Shown: positions 35,209 to 47,024 of the stretch, one piece after another | How the letters are laid out: every line of letters starts with the position of its first letter | Position numbering within the stretch: position 1 is the stretch's first letter | NCBI GenBank assembly: GCA_019426215.1 | Contig: CM033402.1 | Span: forward strand, 9,177,246 to 9,241,245 | Direction: 5' to 3' | Origin: Buddleja alternifolia | Taxonomy: Eukaryota; Streptophyta; Magnoliopsida; Lamiales; Scrophulariaceae | DNA: 64,000 nucleotides | Program-made: the position numbers and the translations under genes | The notes under the pieces: model-generated | What the model saw: the letters and a program-made list of their open reading frames with translations, nothing else | What the model was told of the DNA's origin: nothing | Database searches by the model: none

Positions 35209-37867
35209 AGATGACTTCAGGCAAAGAACTGACATTGACTGAAGTTCTTCATGTTCCGGAGATTCGAAAGAATTTGGTATCCGGTTCAGCTTTGGTCAAG
35301 AATGGGTTCAAGATTATCTTCGAAGCTGATAGGTTTTCTTTGACTAAGAGAGGAATTTATGTAGGAAAAGGTTACCTTGAGCAGGGCCTTTTCAAAATGA
35401 ATGTAATGAATGTAATTCGCTCTCTTGTAATTGAAAACGGTGGAAATAAAAGGATTGAGAATTCTGTTTATTTGCTTGAGTATTCTAATTTGTGGCATGT
35501 TAGACTAGGACATGTCAATTATAATACTATTCGAAGATTGGTCAACTTGAATTTATTACCAACTTTTAAAGTTGACAATGAACATAAATGTGAAATTTGT
35601 GTTGAGGCAAAGCTAGTCAAACAACCATTTCCTTCAGTGGAAAGAAACACCGCACCTCTAGAACTTATTCACAGTGATATCTGTGATTTGAAGTTTGTGC
35701 AAACTAGAGGTGGGAAAAAGTATTTCATTACATTCATAGATAACTGCACAAAGTATTGTTATGTGTATTTACTAAGAAGTAAAGACGAAGCGCTTGGAGC
35801 GTTTACACATTACAAAACTGAAGTTAAAAATCAACTTGAGAAAAGAATAAAATCTATCCGAAGTGATAGAGGTGGAGAATACGGAGCGCCGTTTGATGAA
35901 TTCTGTACCGACTCTGGAATTATTCATCAAACAACGGCACCATACTCACCTCAATCCAATGGCATTGCTGAACGCAAGAATCGCACTCTCAAAGAAATGA
36001 TGAATGCGATGTTGTTAAATTCTGGATTACCGCAGAATTTGTGGGGGGAGGCGATCCTCTCCGCCAACTATATCCTTAACAAGATTCCCCACAAAAGTAG
36101 GAGTGAGACTCCGTACGAACTTTGGAAAGGTCAAAAGCCTTCTTACAAGTACCTCAAAGTGTGGGGGTGTTTGGCTAAGGTAGAAATACCCAAACCCAAA
36201 CAAGTTAAGATAGGACCTAAGACTATTGATTGCATATTCATAGGTTATGCACTTAATAGTAGCGCCTATCGATTTCTGGTTCATAAATCAGAAATACCTG
36301 AGATTCATGAAGGTACTATCATGGAATCTAGAAATGCTTCGTTTTTTGAGGATGTCTTTCCAAGTAAGGAAAGAAATGAGCAAATTCCTCTTAAAAGAAC
36401 ATTTGATGAGTCTACGAGTAGTTCTAATCCTGGGGATGAAGAACCACGTTGTAGCAAAAGGGCAAGAGTGCCTAAATCATTTGGTCCCGATTTTGTTTCA
36501 TATACATTAGAAGGGGAGCCAAATACGATTAAGGAAGCTATGTCCGGTCCAGATGCTCAACTCTGGAAAAAGGCTATCAATAGTGAAATCGAGTCTATTT
36601 TACACAACCATACCTGGGAGTTGGTTGATCTTCCAAAGGGAAGTAAGCCTTTAGGCTGTAAATGGATTCTGAAAAGAAAGTATAAGACTGATGGAACTAT
36701 TGATAAGTATAAGGCCCGTTTGGTAGTCAAAGGATACCGACAAACGGAAGGTCTTGATTTCTTCGATACTTATTCTCCGGTAACCAGAATAACATCCATA
36801 AGATTATTCATCGCTATTGCCGCATTGCAAAACCTTGAGATACATCAAATGGATGTTAAGACTGCGTTTCTGAACGGAGAATTAGATGAAGAAATATACA
36901 TGGAACAACCCGAGGGGTATGTTGCTCCTGGAAAGGAGAAGAAAGTGTGTAAACTTGTAAAATCACTTTACGGACTTAAACAAGCGCCAAAACAGTGGCA
37001 TGAAAAGTTTGATAGCACGATGTTGTTAAATGGTTTCAAGATCAACGAATGTGATAAATGCGTGTATGTTAGACAAACACATAACGCATATGTCATCGTG
37101 TGTCTATATGTAGATGACATGTTGATAATGGGTAGTAATCATGAAATCATCATGAATACTAAAGGCATGTTAAAGAAGAACTTTGACATGAAGGATATGG
37201 GACTTGCAGACGTCATCTTAGGGATTAAAATCCTGAGGACTTCTGAAGGACTAGTCTTATCGCAATCTCATTACGTTGAGACGATTTTGGAAAAATTCCT
37301 TCCTAGCGATAGTGCACCAGTCAAGACGCCAGTGGACTTGAGCGTTCATCTACGCAAGAACCATGGCGAACCCGTATCGCAGTTAGAATATGCTAGGATA
37401 ATTGGGAGTGTGATGTATATCATGAACTGTACTCGCCCTGATCTAGCTTATTCTATGAGCAAGTTGAGTAGGTTCACGAGTAATCCAAGTGTAGAGCATT
37501 GGAATGCTTTAACTAGAGTTCTTAAGTATTTAAAGTATACTAAAGAATATGGATTACACTACTCCAAATATCCAGCTGTAATTGAGGGATACAGTGATGC
37601 TAATTGGATATCAGACACGAACGACTCCAAGTCCACAAGTGGGTATGTATTTACCGTTGGTGGAGGAGCGCTGTCGTGGAAATCTTCTAAGCAAACTTGC
37701 ATAGCCCGTTCCACAATGGAATCAGAATTCATAGCTTTAGATAAGGCTGGTGAAGAAGCTGAGTGGCTAAGAAATTTCTTAGAAGATGTTCCCTGTTGGG
37801 AAAAACCTGTGCCTCCGATTTTGATTCATTGCGACTGTATGTCGGCAATTGGGAGGGCTCAGAGTAG

Positions 37868-37903
<36 letters not shown>

Positions 37904-38057
37904 GCATAATACCATTAAGCAGTTGATCTCTAACGGGATTATTTCCATTGATTATGTGAAATCAAAAGAGAATATTGCAGATCCTTTGACGAAAGGATTG
38001 CCTAGAGATCAAATATGCTACCTATCAAAAGGAATGGGGTTAAAGTCTACAAATTAA
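35202..38057 (+). CDS. pol of second copia: integrase, reverse transcriptase, RNase H
   Basis: 951 codons open. Integrase: zinc-site His pair in [10 protein letters not shown], Cys pair in CEICVEAKL, catalytic D-D-E in [18 protein letters not shown] and [14 protein letters not shown]. Reverse transcriptase: [42 protein letters not shown] and catalytic YVDD at 37107-37118. RNase [10 protein letters not shown] and [20 protein letters not shown]. It ends at TAA 38055 with [16 protein letters not shown]. All catalytic residues I can check are present, so the enzymes look competent. It would be made as part of a gag-pol polyprotein. The first codon here is only the frame opening, not a true start. 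Confidence 0.93.
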
Positions 38058-38624
38058 AAATTGACACAGCGGTAACCCAACCATATTGACTGGAGATCCC
38101 AAGATCATGGTTCAATGGGACAACTAAGTTGTGAAAATTCTGGAGAGCACTTAAGAGTTTAATAAACTCTAAACCCATTGCCTAGGATAAAGAAGTGCAT
38201 CCTACAAGTGTAGCAAAGGGTAAGTCTGAACTTTTAATGATTCCTATACTGTCATGAAAATGAAGTGGAGTATGGTAGGATACTCTTAAATAGGAGATCA
38301 CCTATGTAAGTGTGAGGTGTAGGCCGCCTCAACATTGGGTAAAATGTAAACATTTATGAAACCAAGAGAGGGCGCCATGGCCAAAATGGGTCCAACAGTG
38401 AGAACTAAAAATTTGCTTAGAAAATTTATCATGTGAATATCATTGTCTGGTTTTACACGAGCGGCTAAACAATTCAAGGCATCATGTTCATTGGGTAGCC
38501 TAGTAAATCCGATGATATCTCACTAAGAAAGGTTCAAAGCCAAAAGCTACCTCTTCTGATGTGATAAAAAGTCGTTTGAACTCTCAGTTTCATGCATTGC
38601 ATTAATTTCATTCGTGTGGGGGAT
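38058..38624 (+). other. 3' untranslated region and polypurine tract of second copia
   Basis: Non-coding between the pol stop and the right LTR. TGTGGGGGAT at 38615-38624 is the polypurine tract. Confidence 0.75.
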
Positions 38625-39762
38625 TGTTGGCATTTGTGGGTATATGAAAAAGTGTGTGAACACCATTTTTGCGTATGAAATTCGAACACCATAAGTATCG
38701 TGGATACTAAGTTGTATTGGATATTTTTATTCTACTCCGAGAGTAGATTAGTTTAGCATTTCGAATTTCTCAATTCGGAGTTGAAACGAATGAGAAATTA
38801 ATTGCTAATGTTGGGTGTTTGAATGTGTATATCCCACATTGGATATAAACCATAAGTTGTATGAGTTTATATACATTTGCCTAAAGGTAAAGGGTTGGCC
38901 CTTTGGGTCATCCACTTTGGTCCTTTGTGTGAAGAGGGGAAGAGCTATGTAATTGTGTCTTGGCCCAATTTCTTAGCTCCTCACTCGGGCGGTCCGGTGG
39001 ACCGGACCGGACCTCGAACCTCGGACCACGGACTCGGGCTCTGGCCGGGGCCGGGATCGGGTCGCGGGTCGCGGGTCGTTGGGCCTTGGGCTTTGGGCTT
39101 TGGCTGAGATGTGTGGTTGTTGGGCTTTGGACCTCTTCTTATCTTTTTGAGCTAAAGTTTAATTAATTTGATTAATTGGGCCCAGTTCTCTTTTGGGCCA
39201 AAATTAACTAATTAATTTAGGCCCATTTCTAGTTTCTTCTAGTTTCTTCTTCTAGAAACCAGCAAGGCATGTCTCCTGTTCCTTTCTCATGCAGAAGATT
39301 TCAGACGTTTCCTTACCTGTCTCCAGCCGAAATTGCCAGCCGAAAGTTGAAGTGTTTTGTTTCTTTTGGAGCCGAAACTTTTGACATTCATCAGCTGATT
39401 CTTTTTGGCTTTCTATTTTGGTTTTCAATTTGGTTTTGTTGCCTATAAAAAGGCTCTCCCAGGTTGTGTTCAAACCACACCAAAAACAGAAAATAATTCT
39501 GCATTGTCTCAAAGCATTCTACATACATAAAAATTTTGAGAGTTCTTGGGCAAATATAGTTCGTGGGTTTTGTTCTTGAAGTGGTTCAATTACAAATATA
39601 TAATCGTTGTATCTTGGGGAGTTAATTGCACGATCCCGTACCACCGTAGGCGGGGCAATATAGCTTTAAGGATAGAGAGTTCATCTCTCGCCTCGATTGT
39701 CATATTGTTCGTCGTATTACTATTTTCAGAAATTTTCTTACAAAGTGCACAGATTTGCAACA
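38625..39762 (+). repeat. Right LTR of second copia (1138 bp)
   Basis: Same ends as the left LTR. It is longer by insertions in the GC-rich stretch near 39005-39085 (extra CCGGACCTCG... and a second GGGTCGCGGGTCG) and a small duplication near 39330. Confidence 0.95.
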
Positions 39763-39767
39763 CTTAT
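39763..39767. repeat. Target-site duplication CTTAT, right
   Basis: Exact match to 32681-32685. Confidence 0.92.
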
Positions 39768-40547
39768 ACTCATAGGACTATTCACAATAAAATCCTTATC
39801 AAATTACCTCGAAAGTAAAAAATAATCAAGACAAATAAGTATTTAATCATCTCATAAAATAATTTATGCAATAAAGAGTCTTAGCATGATCAACCAACTA
39901 ATTATATTGATATCGGATGCAACGTCTGAACACCACATGTAGAACAAACTTAGAACATATTTTTTTATCTTTTCTTTTCTTTTACTAAAACATCTTTTTA
40001 TCCAATATCTCCACAAGATTGATAATTATTTTGGAATATATTTATTGTTCAAAAAATTAATTGATCAGTGTCACACCTATAAAGCTTTGTAGTAAAATCA
40101 AGAACAAATATATCTCCCTGATCAAATCATGACATAGATTTTGACTAAGAAAGATCATTTCGTAATAATTCCTTAATCAATTCAATTAGTATTAAAATAA
40201 AATTATTAATTGCACAATTTAAAATAATATATTTTGTTGTTAAGTCATTTTCTTTTTCACAATAAATCAGTCTCTTTATTAAAAATTGGTAAATGGTAAA
40301 TGTTTTATCAATCCAAACTATGTTGTATCACCAAATCTTTTTAAGAAAACAAGCCTTCGACAAAAATACAAATTAATCCTATAACTCACAAAAAAAAAAA
40401 AAACAATTTTGGTCCCAAATTTTTTAAAATGATAAAAATAATCTCATAACTCAACTTAATTTTACAAAACTAGTCCCATTATCAATTATGAATGAAAAAA
40501 AGTTACTCATGTGGCTGTTAAATTTGACTCCTACTGTCAATTAGTAG
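39768..40547. other. AT-rich intergenic
   Basis: Continuation of the sequence interrupted at 32685. No frames or structures I can support beyond an A-run near 40390. Confidence 0.4.
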
Positions 40548-40760
40548 GAGACTCCCTTATAAAGAAATAAAATATATGAGTTACATCATAATAAAGACTA
40601 ATTTTAATTTCTTGTAATCACCACAATTGCATCAATCATAGAGGTTTAATGTATTGTAACATATGCAATAAAACTTTGACTAAGGGTTACAAGACAATTT
40701 TAAAATAAATTGTGAAATAGAAATGAAATTTTAAAACTTACAATATAGAATTTATAACAG
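40548..40760 (+). repeat. Dispersed repeat, copy 2 of 2
   Basis: Matches 26203-26412 over its length (GAGACTCCCTTA, ATGAGTTACATCATAATAAA, TTTAATGTATTGTAACAT). Confidence 0.75.
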
Positions 40761-41062
40761 AATGTCGGTAAATATGATATTATTTATATTAGAAGAGTAG
40801 GAGTTTTTTTAAATTATTATTAAGTATAGGAGCTTTATGATTCATCTCTAGTACTTAGCTAAAATTATTTCACATTACTTGTCTCTGGTTGTACAGAAGT
40901 TCGCATTTTGAATTTCTTTGTCACCATCGACTTAAATGGAATTTTCCTCCCTCTTGAGTATTAAATTTAGCTGGACATTATATTTGCTAATACTAAACTA
41001 ATGGCATCATTCATGCTACGGATACACGGGGAAGTTGATCAACACGTACGTACGTGTCCCTC

Positions 41063-41679
41063 CGCTACAAAAAGATAAAATATTTGTGACAAAATATCAA
41101 GTAATAATATTAAAATTATTACTAATTATATGTATTCAATGACAACAAATTTTATTTTGTCACAAAAGTTGTTTTCACATGTGCAATAGCGACAAGAATT
41201 TATACAAGTTGTCACTTTTGCTAATTAATAACAAGAAAATTGTTGTCACTATTATCATTTAGTGACAACTTAGTGACAACAAATAAAGTTGTCACTTATT
41301 TTTTTTGGTTTCCTAAGGTATCCCCACAGCCGACTGCCGTAAGACTAATTCCTCGCCCCACTGTTAGCGCACTAAGCGGTAGGAGGCTGGCCAAGGAGTT
41401 TTTTCCATTTACAAGAGTTGAGATTCGAACTCCTAACCACTTGTTTAAGGGACGAAGAGCTGAACCACTACGCTAACCCACTTGGTTATCACTTTATTTT
41501 TGTTGTCACTATACCACTGTAGCTAATTGTCAATAGTGACAACCTAAAAAATACTCTTATCACTAAAAATTATTATTTGTGACAAAATAAAATTAATATC
41601 ACTCATTATGTATATTTAGTGAAAATTTAGATGTTGTCACTTCAATGTTGACCACTAATATTATATTTTGTTGCAGCAC
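41063..41679. mobile_element. CACTA-like non-autonomous element, carrying a SINE
   Basis: The left end CGCTACAAAAAGATAAAA and the reverse complement of the right end (GTGCTGCAACAAAATATAA) look like degenerate CACTA termini. Between them GTGACAAC and GTTGTCAC recur many times in both orientations, as subterminal repeats do. A SINE sits inside. The right border coincides with a splice-acceptor-like TTGTTGCAG, so the exact end is uncertain. Confidence 0.4.
41299..41488 (-). mobile_element. tRNA-derived SINE
   Basis: The minus strand carries pol III boxes: TAGCGTAGTGG (A-box-like) and GAGTTCGAATC (B-box-like) about 45 bp apart. A unique body and an eight-A tail follow. Near-matching flanks (TCACTTATTTTT and TCACTTTATTTT) suggest a target duplication. 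Confidence 0.75.
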
Positions 41680-41922
41680 TTCAAGAGAATATTAATGATG
41701 TGTCTATCACCATGAATCTGAGTATGTAAATAGCAACTTTAGCCCCTTGAAATTTACCATGAAGATTATGTGGATGAAGTACATGAAGATACTAAGGGTT
41801 CGAAAAAAACACGAATGAAGGATTTGATTGGCAAGGAGAATTTAAAATGCTTCAGCTCAAGTGGAAGAGTTTCAACTTTCAAGATTCAGCAATTGAGATT
41901 GGAGACAGGTGCGTTGGCAGAG

Positions 41923-42304
41923 TGTTTGCAAACTCTAAACAAAAGTATTTTAGAGTTTTTAGCTAAAAATAAGCAACTTTGTAGTGTTTGCAAATTCCGT
42001 TTTTGCTTCTAATTCTCAAAAATTAAGTTCCCAGAAGCCAAAAGCTCCAAGTTGGGTAGGGGTTGTTTTTAAGTGCTTTTAAATTCCAACAGTTAAAATA
42101 AATCTTTTATGACAATTTTATCCTTTAAATTATTGTATTTTTTGAAAAAAAAACAATTTATAATCATTTCTATTTACAAACACTCCCTACAACTTTTTTC
42201 TATTTTCTGCTTGTGTTCACAAACAATATTCACTTCTACTTCTCAAGTTATTCTGCTTATTTCACTTAAAAACACTTCTTCATAAGCAGTAGAGTTTGCA
42301 AACA
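41923..42304. mobile_element. MITE, hAT-like, 14-bp perfect TIR
   Basis: TGTTTGCAAACTCT at 41923-41936 is perfectly inverted at 42291-42304. Subterminal words with TAAGCAG and AAGTG are arranged as in common plant hAT MITEs. No clear 8-bp duplication was found. Confidence 0.7.
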
Positions 42305-42312
42305 TTTATATA

Positions 42313-42446
42313 GATTGGTACTATAATCATGTAGATGCATCTGAGGAAAATAGGATTGATCATGATGAATCTCAATGGGATCACATAATTAGGAAAGGAA
42401 TTTGCTGCATGTGTCGCGATAGCAAAATCGATTCCTTGCTCTACAG
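42313..42446 (+). pseudogene. Isolated exon of a RING-finger protein gene
   Basis: The open frame contains SQWDHIIRKGICCMC and DSKIDSLLYR and stops at a donor-like CTACAG-GTAACG. This is the N-terminal half of a C-terminal RING found in a plant RING/U-box family where LLYRCGHMC continues in the next exon. I did not find that next exon within 500 bp. The exon begins next to the right end of a MITE. A gene relic or captured fragment is likeliest. RING proteins of this type are ubiquitin ligase candidates. Confidence 0.5.
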
Positions 42447-43160
42447 GTAACGATCGAATTAATACGTGCATATCGTTTGTAGTTCTATCTTCTTCAGATA
42501 ATATAAACAATATTCCCCAATAATTAATATTGAAATAAGCTATAAAATGATTGTAGTATCCTATTATAGATTGTTTGAGCATGATTACATGAAACGGTTC
42601 CAATGCTCTATTTCAATTTTGTATTTCATCATGCATGTGTTCTACAATGATGCATGTCAAATGTATAAAAATGTTTCTTTATATATTATATATATATATA
42701 TGTATATGGCATTTGCAATATTAGATGACATACCAAACTGGTAAAGTCAGTGTAAATTGCCACGGAAAACACAACTCAACTCAGATATTGGGGCAATGTT
42801 TGGTTATGTTTTAGGGTAGTGTTTTGGTGGAATTTATGGGAGAATTTTTTTTGGAGAAACGTGCGTGTTTAATGAGATTATGTTTGATTTTATTCTGAGA
42901 GTTGATTTTCTATGGGTTTTTTGATAAGGTAGTGTTTGATTTTGTTTTCAAAGAGAACAAATGTTACTGTAGCAGTCAAATCATGTAAGGTTGTCTGTTA
43001 ATATTTAATTAATGATTACAAATTATAATATAATATTAAAATTTTATGAGTTGGTATATAGATGAATATATATATATATATATATAATAGTAGTTGATAT
43101 ATATATTTTATTATTTAGATTAACATAAAAATAAATTATTGGATATAATGTGTATATATA
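42447..43160. other. AT-rich non-coding with TA microsatellites
   Basis: Includes TA runs near 42680 and 43066-43086. The stretch 42795-42970 has repeated TTTGGTT/GTGTTTGATTTT words that look MITE-derived, without defined ends. Confidence 0.35.
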
Positions 43161-43164
43161 TTGT

Positions 43165-43322
43165 GGTCCAGTGATACGCGGGGGCTCCGGGAACCTGAGG
43201 TCTCGGGTAATCTCCATCCCACATGTATAGTTATACATGTGGGGGGGGGGTCCATGAAAACATCCCGGCACCCCTAGTCCCATTAGCCTCCAAGGATGAC
43301 CAATGGTGGTCTATGATTTATG
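43165..43322 (+). mobile_element. tRNA-derived SINE, second type
   Basis: GGTCCAGTGATACGCGGGGG (A-box region) is followed by GAGGTCTCGGGTAATCTCC, a damaged B-box region, and a body with TACATGTGGGG, a ten-G run and CCCTAGTCCCATTAGCC. This pattern is common in plant SINEs. It abuts the Mutator-like element. Confidence 0.6.
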
Positions 43323-43354
43323 TAAATACAAAAATATACATGGTATATATATAT

Positions 43355-45183
43355 ATAGGATATAGATCAAATACATCCCTATAGTTTAGGTAAGATATAA
43401 GACCCAATTTAGACCATTTGATCCCAAAGTCCATATTTAAAACCATTATTTCGGATTTTATATTTAATTTAATGGTGATAGGGGCATTTTGGTCAATAGG
43501 TCTAACAAACTCATGCAAATAACATGCAGGAGCCAAATCAAATCCCTTATTTTACACAATAAAATATTCTTCTTCCATTTTTAATTACTCCTTCCAAGCT
43601 CAGTAAACAGAAGATACGTTTGATACAGAAAACAATAAATTCATATATCATCAATTAATCATTGGCAATTTCATCTTGCATCGGCAATTTCAGCTCGAAA
43701 TCATCGACAATTCATCATTAATACAAGATATATTCATCTGCAATTCATCATCGTCAATTCATGCAGTAAAAATTACATACAGTAGTTGTTTGTATGTATT
43801 TTTTGTGTGTTCATTTTCGAGATCGTCGCAGTAAAGATCGAAAGTTTGGAAATTAAGAATTCATCTTCTGTTAAATTTTGTGAAATGATTAGGTCTTTTT
43901 TATTTCATGAAGTGAATTTGATACTTTCATAACAGAATTCGTCTTCTGTTATAAGAATTCATTTTGTGAGTTGATTATTTATGAAGTGAATTTGATATTT
44001 GCATGCGTAGAGGTTCATTTGATATTGTTTTCTTCAAAAAAATTACATTAAACCATTATACAGTATCTTATACACCATTATACAGTAGCTTATAAACCAT
44101 TATACAGTAACTACACCAGTGATATACAGTGTGTGTTTATTCATCATACAACTACAATCTTATAAACCATTATATAGTATGTTATAACACATTATACAGT
44201 ATCTTATAACCAATTATACAATATATGATAACACATTATATAGTGTGTGTTTATACATCATACAACTACAATCTTATAAACCATTATACAATACATTATA
44301 ACATATTATACAACATCTTATAATTCATTATACGGTATATGATAACACATTATACAGTGTGTATTATACATCATACAACTACAATTTTATAAACCATTAT
44401 ATAGTGTGTTATAACACATTATACAGTTACTTATAACCCATTATACAGTATATGACAATACATTATACAGTGTGTGTTTATTCATCATACAACTACAATC
44501 TTATAAACCATTATACAGTATGTTATAACACATTATACAATGTGTGTTTATACATTCTGGGAGTATTTTTCGACCTCATATTTGCTAAAAAAATCGAATA
44601 TATTGCTTCTATAATGTGATTGAGTGTGATTTTACTTCAATTGATGCAAAATGGAAGCAAAATTGATGCAAAAGCTTGATTTGCATGATATCTGACATAT
44701 TTGTTGGTCATATTTGCTTGACACATTTTGCATAAAGGTAAAGTCCCATCAGAAAATAGCAGGAAATATATTTCTGTTAACCAAAAGAAAATGCGAAAAT
44801 TCTTGTTGGTTGTAATCTTCCCAGAATTGCAAAACCCCATAGAAATTCTTCTACAATTGAAAAATCTCAAAAGCGCCGATAACGCGACCCTAATTTCAGT
44901 GAAGAAAAAGATCGATGCAAAAGCTTCACCTTATTTGCGTGAGTTAATTTTGGAAACAAATTGAGAGATTGTGGGGAAGATTTTGTGCGTTTCAATTTGA
45001 GAGATTTTAGGAAGATGCTGTATAATGATATTTTTTTATTATGCTACCCCTGATTCAATTGGAATCAATTTTCCACCTATTTTTTGCTTCTTTTTTGGAC
45101 TGTTAGATTTAATGGATCCAATAGTGTAGATTGGGTCTTATATCTTATCTAATATAAGATGTGTATTAGATCTTGACCCTATA
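43355..45183. mobile_element. Mutator-like non-autonomous element, ~70-bp TIRs
   Basis: The left end ATAGGATATAGATC...AAGATATAAGACCCAAT matches the inverted right end ATAGGGTCAAGATC...AAGATATAAGACCCAAT, with about 75% identity over roughly 70 bp. The flanks are TA runs, so a 9-bp duplication (TATATATAT) is possible but not provable. The interior has no transposase. It holds a 114-bp satellite and a 78-codon open frame at 44728-44964 that I do not recognise. Confidence 0.7.
44050..44565. repeat. Higher-order minisatellite inside the Mutator-like element
   Basis: TCATACAACTACAATCTTAT recurs at about 44145, 44258, 44371 and 44484, a period near 114 bp. Each period is built from subunits of about 20 bp like TTATAAACCATTATACAGTA. 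Confidence 0.85.
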
Positions 45184-45432
45184 TATATATATATACATGC
45201 AATAATTATAAATATATGTGTATACCCAATATTTATATATATTGTGTGAATGTATACATACATATGTGTATATATATATATATTATGTATGCATATATAT
45301 GCATATATGTATTTAAAAATACTCTGCATATGTAAATATATTAGTTCTCATAAATATTTCGTGTATATATTAATTTATAAATTTGCACTTCATATATATA
45401 CATATATAATATTAATGGTGGATTTTGCTTTT
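45184..45432. other. TA/ATAC microsatellite-rich DNA
   Basis: Alternating TATATA, ATGTAT and CATATA runs; no genes. Confidence 0.6.
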
Positions 45433-45620
45433 GGTGTGTTAATGGTGGGGGTAGGACTTTCAATGAATCCAAGTCGGCTCGAAGCTCATAAGCTCGACAT
45501 TGTAATTTTCAAGTCGAGCTTTGTACAAGCTGAGACCGAGCCAAAGGTTAAGGCTTGAAATCAAATTCAAGCTGAGCCGAGAATGAGCAAAGGTAAGCTT
45601 GGGTTCGTAATTATAATATA
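45433..45620. repeat. GAGCTCGAG-rich repeat, fragment
   Basis: Words such as TCGGCTCGAAGCTC, GTCGAGCTTTG and GCTGAGCCGAG place it with the copies at 1-329, 48380 and 58253. Ends are unclear, so probably a fragment. Confidence 0.45.
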
Positions 45621-46363
45621 TATATATATATATATATGTATTATATAATATTTAATAATATGTAAATAGTTTCAAATTGGGTATTTGGGTGGAGAAATTC
45701 AATATTCTAATGAGGGAAAACAATCCTTAAAGTGATCAATCATCATGTAATACCAAAATTTTCCTTATACAACACATTAGTTTATAAATAATTAAAACAA
45801 GTAAAAAAAACCCCATGTCTAACCCTATGAGTCCGAGTGTGAATTTGATCAGACTCGGTTTGATTGACAGGCCTAGGAGGGGTGGAGAGAGAGAGAACTG
45901 TGGGCTGTCAGCTGGGCCAAAGAGAAATGACAGAGTGGACCATGATGATAGGGACAACGTGCAATGGGTTAATGATAGGGGGCTTTCAATTTTTCGGACC
46001 AAAATTTTGGATTTTTTTCTGGCCCAAATCTTGAAGGCCGAAAGCAATTTGGCCAAATTTTGGACCATTGCGGGTTTCTTTTAGCAACACGGTGAAAACT
46101 CGTGTCACTTGATGCAATTTTTAGCTCTTTGGAAACACCATTTGAAATAATGTTTAAGCAAATTGTGATGGATTATTTCAAAATGGTGTTTGCTTCTTTT
46201 GTCACACGAAGAGAACTAAACTTTCTGTTCCTCGTATAAATTTATAAACCAATACTGTTTCTGGGACTTCGAAATGAGTATGTTTTTTGAATTGATTATT
46301 AGTTGAACCCAACTTCTGTGTATACTCTTCAATTCGCTTAAATTAATTGAATCATATTCTAAA

Positions 46364-46613
46364 GGGAAAATTATACACTACCCCCTCATTTATTGTGTAA
46401 TTACCAAAAGAATCCTCACTTATTGGAAATACATAAAGTCCCCCCTCATATCAAGGCATTTCTTACAATTACACCTCCTGTGTATTTATATTTTTTTACA
46501 ATTTTACCTCCTTCAAATCTTACAAATAGATCCTCTTGAGGAGGTGTATCGATAATTTTCAATATGGGGGTTTTCAATAATTACACGATACGTGAAAGGG
46601 GTGTAATTTTTCC
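46364..46613. mobile_element. Mutator-type MITE with perfect 9-bp target duplication
   Basis: The 250-bp element starts GGGAAAATTATACACTACCC and ends with its inverted counterpart (GGGGTGTAATTTTTCC). TATTCTAAA flanks it at 46355-46363 and 46614-46622. Nine-base duplications are the mark of Mutator transposition. Same family as 52170-52429. Confidence 0.88.
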
Positions 46614-47024
46614 TATTCTAAACTTTAGATCTCACTCTCTCACTTGGCCACATTTTCTAAAAAAGTGTACCCAATCAAGGTAATAATTAAATACTACTAT
46701 GTTATCAATTGATAAATATTTTTTTCTCCATTTGCTGCTGACAATGAAAATTATATATAAACTCCATTCCAAACAATGAGTAGTTCATTATCTTTTGTTG
46801 ACTATGTTTTCTTTCTTAAAAACTCGATTGATTTAGAAGACAGGGTGTATTAAAATCAGGATTTACTTTAACTTCTTGCTTTGTGTGAAATTTTTTTATG
46901 TATATGATTTTTCTATATTTTCTAGTGTATTAATTATTATGACGTCACTTGTTGATCACCATAACTCAATGGTTGAACCATACCATTAACACATGCAGTA
47001 AATTGGCAGTCATGTAGTGATAAC

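Larger units (their letters stand above)
32686..39762 (+). mobile_element. Ty1/copia LTR retrotransposon, nearly intact, with target duplication
   Basis: LTRs 32686-33760 and 38625-39762 begin TGTTGG and end GCAACA. They are flanked by a perfect CTTAT duplication, so the borders are exact. The interior encodes gag, protease, integrase, RT and RNase H in copia order. The only coding lesions found are two single-base shifts in homopolymers. LTRs are highly similar apart from a few indels in the right LTR, so the insertion is young compared with everything else in the window. It resembles the TNT1-94-like group; I leave the lineage open. Confidence 0.95.

Noticed and set aside
44050..44565. Regular repeats as a possible CRISPR array
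   Set aside because: Eukaryotic context, and the repeats are contiguous higher-order satellite units without unique spacers.
44728..44964. 78-codon frame in the Mutator-like element as a captured gene
   Set aside because: No recognisable domain or splice signals; kept only as a note within the element.
45184..45432. TA-rich block as a possible replication origin or matrix region
   Set aside because: Plain microsatellite; plant origins cannot be recognised from AT content alone.
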